NCBI GenBank assembly: GCA_028280205.1
Contig: JANQME010000441.1
Span: forward strand, 1-16,355
DNA length: 16,355 nt
Direction: 5' to 3'
Origin: Longimicrobiales bacterium
GTDB lineage: Bacteria > Gemmatimonadota > Gemmatimonadetes > Longimicrobiales > Gaopeijiaceae
In this document: in pieces, positions 6,867 to 12,351 of the stretch
How the letters are laid out: each line of letters begins with the position of its first letter
How positions within the stretch are numbered: the stretch's first letter is position 1
Program-made: the position numbers and the translations under genes
The notes under the pieces: model-generated
Told to the model about the DNA's origin: nothing
Seen by the model: the letters and a program-made list of their open reading frames with translations, nothing else
Databases searched by the model: none

Positions 6867-8081
6867 TCAGCGGAAGTGGTCGGGGTCGTTCGGATCGAAG
6901 AGGAGAACGTTGTCCCGGGCGCCACCCGGCGCGGGCGGCGGCTGGATGTCCTCCTCCTCGGACTCCTCGGAGGGCTCGACCTCCTCGACCCCCGCTTCCG
7001 CGAGGAGCGTTTCGAGGTCGGGGACCTCGGGGAAGCCCCGACCCACTACGCCATCGCCCTGCACCTCCCGGGCGCTGGCAGCCCCGGCCATGAGCTCCAA
7101 CTCCAGGGTGCTCGGGCCGTCGTCCGAAGTCCCGGGCTCGGCGGCGCCCGATCCGTCCGGTTCGGGTGCGGACGGCGCGTCCGGCTCCAGGGCGGTGACG
7201 TCCACCGGTGCCTCGGACGGGGCCAAGGCTTCGGCCTCGACGTCCTCCTCGATCGCGGCCTCCGCGGCGGCGGTGGCGGTCCCTGGCGAGGCAGCGGCCG
7301 GAGCGTCCGTCGAAGTTCCCGTCTCGTCCGAAACAGAGGCCGAACCCGTCTCGGACACCTCCGGTGCCGGTGAGCCCGCGGCATCCCCTTCCGCCTCGCT
7401 CGCCGGATCGGACGGATCGCGGTCGGGCGAGACCGCGTCACCCGCTTCCGGCGTGATCCCCTCGACCGTGGGCGCATCGGGCTCCGCGCTGCCGGAGCCG
7501 GAGCCGGACGAGGGACGTCGGCCCAGGTCCAGGTCGATCTCGCGCTTCTCGAACGGAGCGCGGCCCTCCTCGACATTGACCACGTCGAACTCCCGCTCGA
7601 GCAGGCTCCGGAACTCCTTGAGGAAGCGGACCCGTCGCCGCTCCAGGTCGGCGAGCACGGTCTGGCCCTGGTCGAGCTGTCGCTCGATGCCTCGGAGCCG
7701 ATCGCGCACCTCGGCCTCGGCTTCGGCCAGGAGGCGGCGGGCCTCGGCCTCGGCCTCGGCGATGACGCGCCGGGCTTCGGCGTCGGCCTCGCGCATGACG
7801 TGCTCCGCCTCCCTCTGCGACTGCGCCTGGATGTCGGCGCGCAGCTCCTGAGCGGTGACGAGCGCGTTCTGCACCGCCTGCTCGCGACCGGCCTGCGCAT
7901 CCACCTGGTCCTGAAGCGTCTGCGTGCGCTCGCGAAGCTGGAGGTTCTCGCGGACGACCTCTTCCAGGCGGTCGGCGGCGAGTTCGAGGAAGACGTCGAC
8001 CTCGTGGGGATCGTAGCCCCGCATGAGCTTCTTGAAGTCGCCGCGCTTGTTGCGGACGTCGAGCGGAGTCAGGTCGATCAT
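6867..8081 (-). CDS. divIVA: DivIVA-domain coiled-coil protein with long acidic tail
   Basis: DivIVA-family proteins bind curved membrane and recruit division, polarity or cell-wall factors. The 404-residue protein starts with a recognisable DivIVA N-terminal domain (1-50): LTPLDVRNKRGDFKKLMRGY, then DPHEVDVFLELAADRLEEV. A continuous coiled coil follows to about residue 165. It includes three consecutive 11-residue repeats (98-130) of the form EAxAExRRxLA. Residues 191-337 are a low-complexity Ala/Ser/Pro/Asp/Glu tail with no aromatic residue and a single basic residue (Arg221), predicted disordered. A more structured-looking, very acidic end (about 350-404) finishes in NVLLFDPNDPDHFR. The ATG shares one base with the yggS stop (TGATG) and has a GAGG ribosome binding site 6 nt upstream, which supports this start. 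Its place between yggS and ileS resembles the Firmicutes division-gene neighbourhood. Its partners here are unknown. Confidence 0.9.
   Translation of the reverse strand: MIDLTPLDVRNKRGDFKKLMRGYDPHEVDVFLELAADRLEEVVRENLQLRERTQTLQDQVDAQAGREQAVQNALVTAQELRADIQAQSQREAEHVMREADAEARRVIAEAEAEARRLLAEAEAEVRDRLRGIERQLDQGQTVLADLERRRVRFLKEFRSLLEREFDVVNVEEGRAPFEKREIDLDLGRRPSSGSGSGSAEPDAPTVEGITPEAGDAVSPDRDPSDPASEAEGDAAGSPAPEVSETGSASVSDETGTSTDAPAAASPGTATAAAEAAIEEDVEAEALAPSEAPVDVTALEPDAPSAPEPDGSGAAEPGTSDDGPSTLELELMAGAASAREVQGDGVVGRGFPEVPDLETLLAEAGVEEVEPSEESEEEDIQPPPAPGGARDNVLLFDPNDPDHFR
7692..7790 (-). repeat. Three in-frame 33-bp repeats encoding hendecads in DivIVA
   Basis: Three consecutive 33-bp units encode EADAEARRVIA, EAEAEARRLLA and EAEAEVRDRLR (DivIVA residues 98-130). 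The 11-residue period is typical of straight or slightly right-handed coiled coils rather than the heptad form. The units are similar at DNA level (repeated GAGGCCGAGGCC-like blocks), consistent with local duplication. Confidence 0.75.
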
Positions 8082-8797
8082 CAGGTACCTCGTTCGCCGA
8101 AGAGAGCGGTCCCGATCCGCACCATCGTACTGCCTTCGCGGATCGCGATCTCCAGGTCGTTCGTCATCCCCATCGAGAGCTCCGGGCCCACCTCCTCGGT
8201 CGCGGCACGGAGGCGCTCCGACAACCTGCGGAGCACCGCGAAGGCATCGGTGAGAACCGCCTCGTCCTCGACGAAGGGTGCCATCGTCATGAGTCCCTCC
8301 ACGCGCAGGCCGGGCAGCTCGGAGATCTCGTGAATCTCCTCCGGAGCCGACTCGGGCACGAACCCGCTCTTCGACTCCTCACCGGAAGTGTTCACCTGGG
8401 CGAGCACGCGCACCACCCGTTCGTTTTCCTCCGCCGCCCGCGAGAGCCTCCCGGCGAGCTTGAGCGAGTGCACCGAGTGGATCATTCCGGCCACCTCGAC
8501 CACCCGCGCGGCCTTGCGGCTCTGGACGTGCCCGATCATGTGCCAGCGGACGCCTTCCGAGCCGAAGTGCTCGACCTTGCCCTCCAACTCGTCGACTCTG
8601 TTCTCGCCGAGGTCGGTGATCCCGGCGGCGAGGGCCGCCTCGACGGCTTCCCGAGGGTGGGCCTTGGTGACCGCCACGAGGCGCACGTCGCCCAGACCGC
8701 GCCCGGAAGCCTCGGCCGCCCGCTCGATGCGGTCCCGGACGGCCGGAAGCGTCCGTGCGAGTCGGTCGTGGTACGTTCCCGGGAGCGTCTGGGTCAT
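8081..8797 (-). CDS. yggS: YggS/PLPBP-family pyridoxal phosphate homeostasis protein
   Basis: YggS-family proteins bind pyridoxal 5'-phosphate in an alanine racemase-like TIM barrel and buffer the vitamin B6 pool; no enzymatic reaction is established. The 238-residue length is typical. The PLP-binding lysine is Lys45 in RLVAVTKAHP (39-48). Other family motifs are LGENRVDEL (63-71), RWHMIGHVQSRK (84-95), QVNTSGEESKSGF (134-146) and the phosphate-binding SMGMTNDLEIAIREGSTMVR (208-227). The ATG at 8797 lies only about 15 nt beyond the T-tract of the preceding terminator and has no clear Shine-Dalgarno sequence. The stop overlaps the divIVA start by one base. In many bacteria yggS sits beside division genes, as here beside divIVA. 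Confidence 0.96.
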   Translation of the reverse strand: MTQTLPGTYHDRLARTLPAVRDRIERAAEASGRGLGDVRLVAVTKAHPREAVEAALAAGITDLGENRVDELEGKVEHFGSEGVRWHMIGHVQSRKAARVVEVAGMIHSVHSLKLAGRLSRAAEENERVVRVLAQVNTSGEESKSGFVPESAPEEIHEISELPGLRVEGLMTMAPFVEDEAVLTDAFAVLRRLSERLRAATEEVGPELSMGMTNDLEIAIREGSTMVRIGTALFGERGT

Positions 8798-8811
8798 GTC
8801 TCGGGGGCAGC

Positions 8812-8856
8812 AGAAAACAAAAGAGGGACCCCGCCGGAGCTCCGGCGGGGTCCCTC
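8812..8856 (-). terminator. Intrinsic terminator of the exbB-tonB operon
   Basis: A perfect 34-bp palindrome (8823-8856; arms 8840-8856 and 8823-8839, GC-rich, centred on GAGCTC) is followed on the minus strand by the T-rich run TTTTGTTTT (about 8822-8814). It starts 24 nt after the tonB stop. The plus-strand side lacks a comparable T-run, so it should act only on minus-strand transcription. Confidence 0.92.
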
Positions 8857-8879
8857 GGGATCCTTTCAGGCTCCGTGGT

Positions 8880-9554
8880 CTAGCGTACCTGGAAGGTAAT
8901 CGGGAACGACACCCACACCGGAACCTTCTTGTCCCGGTTGAGTGCGGGCGAGAAACGGTAGACGTCCGCGACCGCAAGCGCCGCGTCGTCGAGGGCCTTG
9001 TGCCCCGAGCTCTGATCGATCCGGAAGTCCTGAACCACGCCGGCCTCGTCGATGAAGAAGAAGACGCGCACCGTTCCGCCGATGCCGGCGTCCCGCAGAA
9101 GCGGCGGGTACTCCCGCTCCATCGCACGGACCACCTCCTGACGGTTCTGGATGCCCGGAGCGACCGTGAACGGCGTGAACGTCGGCGCGGAGGAGAGGTC
9201 CGACCCCGCCTCCTCGGGCGGCGGCGGCAGATCCTCGACCGGGTTCTCCTCGAACGTCGTCGGCGCGATGGTGATGTCCTCGTCGATGTCGGCGGTCGCC
9301 ATCACCGGAGTCGCCGGGCGAGAGATCGCCTGAGGCGGCGGCGGAATCTCGATCTCGGGCGGGAGCTCGATCGCGGCGATCTCCTCCGACTCGAACGAGA
9401 AGTCTTCGGCCGTGAGCTCGGGCCAGAACGCGAACGTACCACCGTGCATCAACGTCGCGGCGATCATCGAACCCCAGAACCAAGAACTGAACGACTGCTT
9501 GAGGCGGTCGTTGGCCGTCTCCTGGAGTGCCGCGGGAACGGCTTCTGCTGTCAT
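8880..9554 (-). CDS. tonB: TonB-family energy transducer
   Basis: TonB couples the inner-membrane proton-motive force, harvested by ExbB-ExbD, to outer-membrane TonB-dependent transporters. The 224-residue protein has a cytoplasmic N-terminus of about 25 residues. One membrane helix follows (about 26-44, FWGSMIAATLMHGGTFAFW) with His37 at the place of the functionally important TonB transmembrane histidine. A Pro/Glu-rich periplasmic spacer includes IELPPEIEIPPPP (62-74) and LPPPPEE. The TonB C-terminal domain occupies about 138-224 (YPPLLRDAGIGGTVRVFFFI, then FRIDQSSGHKALDDAAL and SPALNRDKKVPVWVSFPITF). The ATG overlaps the exbD stop (ATGA) and has a GGGAG ribosome binding site 6-7 nt upstream. 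The receptors it serves are not in this window. Confidence 0.95.
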   Translation of the reverse strand: MTAEAVPAALQETANDRLKQSFSSWFWGSMIAATLMHGGTFAFWPELTAEDFSFESEEIAAIELPPEIEIPPPPQAISRPATPVMATADIDEDITIAPTTFEENPVEDLPPPPEEAGSDLSSAPTFTPFTVAPGIQNRQEVVRAMEREYPPLLRDAGIGGTVRVFFFIDEAGVVQDFRIDQSSGHKALDDAALAVADVYRFSPALNRDKKVPVWVSFPITFQVR

Positions 9555-10000
9555 CGTCTCTCCCTTTGCATGCTCTGTTCGAGCTGAGCTGCGAAGACCA
9601 CGCGGACCACACCCGCCTCGGTCAGCTCCTTCTGGAGCAGATCCAGATACAGATACGGTACCTCGCGGTCACCCCGGATGGAAATGACGAGCGCCCGGTC
9701 GGATGCGGCATACAGCGGCGCCACGACCTGCGACACGTCCGGCATCGGATACGGCTGATCGTTGATGAAGACCCGTCCGTCCCGTTCCATCCAGATATTG
9801 AGAATGTTCTTCTGCTTCTCATCGATCTTCTCGGCGGCCTCGGCTTCGGGCCACTCGATCGGACGGTCGCGATCGGCCTGGAAGACCGTCGTGACCATGA
9901 AGAAGATCAGCAGAAGGAACGCAATGTCGGCGAGAGACGACGACGGAATTTCGTCCGACGCCTCCGAGCTCTTCTTGAAACCTCCACCTCTCATGCCCAC
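9551..10000 (-). CDS. exbD: ExbD/TolR-family protein, second copy
   Basis: This is a proton-channel subunit of the ExbB-ExbD motor. The 149 residues comprise a short basic N-terminus, one transmembrane helix (about 26-40, IAFLLLIFFMVTTVF) and a periplasmic domain. The motor aspartate is Asp25 in SSLADIAFLLL, the same number as in E. coli ExbD if the GTG at 10000 is used. That GTG has a GAGGA sequence about 7 nt upstream. An ATG at 9994 would remove two residues but leaves the ribosome binding site too far away. The gene starts 3 nt after the first exbD and overlaps tonB by 4 nt. It differs from the first copy in the periplasmic domain (acidic IEWPEAEAAEKIDEKQK, Arg-rich end), so the two probably form a heteromeric pair or have separate roles. 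Confidence 0.95.
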   Translation of the reverse strand: MGMRGGGFKKSSEASDEIPSSSLADIAFLLLIFFMVTTVFQADRDRPIEWPEAEAAEKIDEKQKNILNIWMERDGRVFINDQPYPMPDVSQVVAPLYAASDRALVISIRGDREVPYLYLDLLQKELTEAGVVRVVFAAQLEQSMQRERR

Positions 10001-10003
10001 GGC

Positions 10004-10423
10004 TCAGTCCTCCAGCACCTGAAGGGAGATACGCTCGGCGTTGGCGGAGTGCAGCGCGTCGAGCACGTCCATCATGTGCTTGTACGACGCATCCGGATGC
10101 GTCTTTACCGCCGCGATCAGGTTCGGGTTGGCCGAAACCTCCTGACGCCAGAGTCCCTCGATCTCGCGCGGGCGCATCTGCTGAACCTGCTGGCTCTCGC
10201 CGCGCTTGACGTCGACGATGCCGCTCGGCTGAACGATCAGGTGGAGAATGTTCTTCTGACTGACCTCCGCTTCCTCGCCCGGCTCGGGCAGCACGACGGA
10301 AAGTCCCTTGTCCTTCGGAAACGTCGTCGTGACCAGGAAGAAGATCAGCAGGAGGAACGCGATGTCGGCCATGGACGAAGTGGGAATCTCGTCGCTGACC
10401 TTGCTCTTCTTGCTGTTCAGCAT
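10004..10423 (-). CDS. exbD: ExbD/TolR-family protein, first copy
   Basis: The 139-residue ExbD-type subunit has a Lys-rich cytoplasmic N-terminus (MLNSKKSKVSDEIPTSSMAD), a single membrane helix (about 21-36, IAFLLLIFFLVTTTFP) led by the conserved motor Asp20, and a periplasmic domain with KNILHLIVQPSG and a C-terminal helix-strand unit. It lies 69 nt after exbB, a gap with no terminator, and 3 nt before the second exbD. A purine-rich AAAGGG lies about 11 nt upstream of the ATG, slightly distant for a ribosome binding site. Two exbD copies after one exbB is a pattern recalled from Bacteroidetes-like and Gemmatimonadota-like genomes. Confidence 0.95.
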   Translation of the reverse strand: MLNSKKSKVSDEIPTSSMADIAFLLLIFFLVTTTFPKDKGLSVVLPEPGEEAEVSQKNILHLIVQPSGIVDVKRGESQQVQQMRPREIEGLWRQEVSANPNLIAAVKTHPDASYKHMMDVLDALHSANAERISLQVLED

Positions 10424-10492
10424 GCTCGTTCAGCCCTTTTGGTCCTGTACTCTCAATTTACCGGATCCGCGCCGGCGGGGTTCCGGAACTCC

Positions 10493-11266
10493 TCACTCCG
10501 CCTCCGTCTCGTCCACGGGCTCGCCGACCGGCGAGGCGGGCGTCGCCGTGGTGCCCGACTCGCCCCGAGCGGCCTGGATCTCCGCGACGGGCCAGCGCGT
10601 GTCCTCATTCTTGATGATCTCGATCTGACCGTCCTTCTCGAGATCCCACGCCAGGTTGAGGATCTTCTGCGCCCCCTGCTCCATGTCGACGATCAACTGG
10701 TCGATGCGGGTCACGAAGAAGTTGTAGCCGATGTTGACCGGTACAGCGATGACGAGACCCGACGCCGTCGTCAGGAGCGCCACCTTGATGCCGCCCGCGA
10801 CGAGGGCGGGATCCACGTTCCCCGCCGCCTCGATCGCGGCGAAGGCGAAGATCATCCCCACCACCGTGCCCAGGAAGCCCATGAGCGGGGCGATGTTCGC
10901 GATCGTCGCGAGGATCACGAGTCCGCGCTCCAGGAAGCCCAGCTCGATCGTTCCGGTCGTCGCCACGGCGCTCTCCAGCTCCCCCGCATTGAGCCGCTTG
11001 CCCTGAATGCGGCGCAGGCCGGCCAGCAGGATCGCGGCGGCGGGCCCGGGCGTCTCGCGGGCGACTTCGATAGCACCGTCGATGTCTCCGGACCGGGCGC
11101 GCTCCTCCACATCCGTGAGCACCTGATGGGTGCCGCGGTGCGCGATGTGGAGCGTGAAGGCCTTCGCGATGATCACGCCGAGGGCGATCATCGAGCACAG
11201 GACGAGCGGATACATCATGAATCCGCCGTCTGCGAACAGGGTCAGGAGACGATACTGGGAACCCAC
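10493..11266 (-). CDS. exbB: MotA/TolQ/ExbB proton channel family protein
   Basis: This is the pentameric channel scaffold of the TonB energising complex in the inner membrane. The 257 residues show three membrane segments: about 17-37 (MMYPLVLCSMIALGVIIAK), about 114-145 containing the family signature ANIAPLMGFLGTVVGMI (123-139), and about 160-185 (KVALLTTASGLVIAVPVNIG). A cytoplasmic loop separates the first two, and the C-terminal tail is rich in Ala/Thr/Pro/Glu. The GTG start at 11266 has a GAGGA ribosome binding site 4-5 nt upstream. The internal ATGs at residues 17-18 would cut into the first helix. It is the first gene of a four-gene unit with its own promoter about 85 nt upstream. 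Confidence 0.95.
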   Translation of the reverse strand: MGSQYRLLTLFADGGFMMYPLVLCSMIALGVIIAKAFTLHIAHRGTHQVLTDVEERARSGDIDGAIEVARETPGPAAAILLAGLRRIQGKRLNAGELESAVATTGTIELGFLERGLVILATIANIAPLMGFLGTVVGMIFAFAAIEAAGNVDPALVAGGIKVALLTTASGLVIAVPVNIGYNFFVTRIDQLIVDMEQGAQKILNLAWDLEKDGQIEIIKNEDTRWPVAEIQAARGESGTTATPASPVGEPVDETEAE

Positions 11267-11293
11267 GAAGTCCTCGCTTCTGGTGCGCTGCTG

Positions 11294-11339
11294 CGGGAAC
11301 AGGACACGGCGCCCGAGCGCACGAATCCGTCCTGTCCCG
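11294..11339 (-). promoter_or_regulatory. Stem-loop or dyad in the exbB leader
   Basis: Inverted arms lie at 11294-11305 and 11329-11339 (GTCCTGTCCCG against CGGGAACAGGAC, one bulged base), separated by 23 nt. The dyad falls at roughly +5 to +50 of the transcript predicted from the promoter at 11351-11380. It could be a 5' stabilising hairpin, an attenuator or a protein-binding operator. No T-run follows, so it is not a terminator. Confidence 0.5.
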
Positions 11340-11350
11340 AAAGACGCGGC

Positions 11351-11380
11351 AATCTAGGGAGCCGTTCGCGGGAGTGTCAA
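11351..11380 (-). promoter_or_regulatory. Sigma70-type promoter of the exbB-exbD-exbD-tonB operon
   Basis: On the minus strand a perfect -35 TTGACA (11380-11375) is followed by an 18-nt spacer and -10 TAGATT (11356-11351, four of six consensus). The predicted transcript start is near 11344, giving a leader of about 78 nt before the exbB GTG. It lies in the 152-nt gap between cdaA and exbB, the longest in the window. No Fur-like box was recognised. Confidence 0.65.
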
Positions 11381-11418
11381 CGCGACCCCGCAACGGCCGG
11401 GGCCGGCTCCGAGCGGCC

Positions 11419-12279
11419 TCAGGAGGTGCTCATGACGGGCGCGCCGGAGACCAGCGCGGGATCCCGGGCGGGCGTGGCACCCTCGAGGACGGCGCGCAGC
11501 CGCTCGGCGGAGACATCCCTCTGCAACCGTCCACCGATCGCCACGGAGACCTGAGCCGTCTCCTCGCTGACGACGATTACGATCGCGTCGGTCTCCTCGC
11601 TCAGTCCGAGCGCGGCACGGTGTCGGGTCCCGAGCGAACGGTCCTTCACGGACGACTGGGTGAGCGGGAGGATCGCCCCGGCGGTCCGGATCTGGTCGCC
11701 CGAGACGAGCACGGCGCCGTCGTGCAACGGAGAGTACGGAGTGAAGATCGTCGTGAGGATCTCCGTGGTGACACGCGCGTCCACGACCGAGCCTGTCTCC
11801 GAATACTCCTCGAGCCCCATCTCCTGCTCGATCGCGATGATCGCCCCGTGACGGGTGCGGGCGAGCCGCTCGACCGCCTCGACGATCTCGTCCGCGACGC
11901 GGCTCCCCTCCATGCGTCCGAACGCCCGGACCATCCGGCTCTGTCCGAGCCGCGCCAGCGCGGCACGCAGCTCGGGCTGGAAGACCACCAGCGCCGCAAT
12001 CGCCCCGTACTGAAAGGCGGTCTCCAGGAGCGTGCGGATGAGGATGAGGTCGAGGAGCCGGGAGAGGCCGTAGAGGAACGCCAGGAGAACGACGCCCAGC
12101 ATGATCTGCATCGCACGGGTGCGCTGCAGGACCAGCAGGAGGCGATAGAGCAGGAACGCGACGATCAGGATCTCGACCAGGTCGGTCCAGCCCGGCCTCA
12201 AGAACTGGAGCTGCTCCAGGATCCCATCCAACGTCTTACGCTCCGCACCGCTCCGGGGGGACGAACGGGCGGCGGCCAC
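11419..12279 (-). CDS. cdaA: CdaA-type membrane diadenylate cyclase (c-di-AMP synthase)
   Basis: CdaA condenses two ATP into c-di-AMP, a messenger controlling osmolyte and potassium balance and wall homeostasis. Three N-terminal membrane helices (about 34-52, 57-76, 80-99) precede the DAC domain (about 115-260). The catalytic DGA motif is in PLHDGAVLV (184-192) and the RHR motif in GTRHRAALGLSE (217-228). The frame given starts at GTG 12279 (286 residues). A TTG at 12231, with GGAG 9 nt upstream, would give 270 residues beginning a few residues before LQFLRPGW, closer to the usual N-terminus, so the start is uncertain. It lies 72 nt after ftsH; that gap holds only a weak -10-like TATTGT (12314-12309). 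No CdaR (YbbR) or glmM follows, unlike the usual cdaA-cdaR-glmM order. Confidence 0.96.
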   Translation of the reverse strand: MAAARSSPRSGAERKTLDGILEQLQFLRPGWTDLVEILIVAFLLYRLLLVLQRTRAMQIMLGVVLLAFLYGLSRLLDLILIRTLLETAFQYGAIAALVVFQPELRAALARLGQSRMVRAFGRMEGSRVADEIVEAVERLARTRHGAIIAIEQEMGLEEYSETGSVVDARVTTEILTTIFTPYSPLHDGAVLVSGDQIRTAGAILPLTQSSVKDRSLGTRHRAALGLSEETDAIVIVVSEETAQVSVAIGGRLQRDVSAERLRAVLEGATPARDPALVSGAPVMSTS

Positions 12280-12351
12280 GCCCCCGCTCGCCGGCCGCGC
12301 ACCGGCCTACAATACCACTTTGTACCCTGCTCCGGGATCGGCGCAAAGCCG

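Noticed and set aside
4910..7093. 727-codon plus-strand open frame across ileS, punA and divIVA
   Set aside because: It spans three well-supported minus-strand genes and their gaps, and its translation is low-complexity Arg/His/Gly/Asp-rich sequence typical of antisense frames at high GC.
7092..7514. Foreign or degenerate DNA, suggested by low-complexity coding in divIVA
   Set aside because: The frame stays open, codon use is as GC-rich as in neighbouring genes, and the sequence reads as an acidic disordered tail followed by a structured end.
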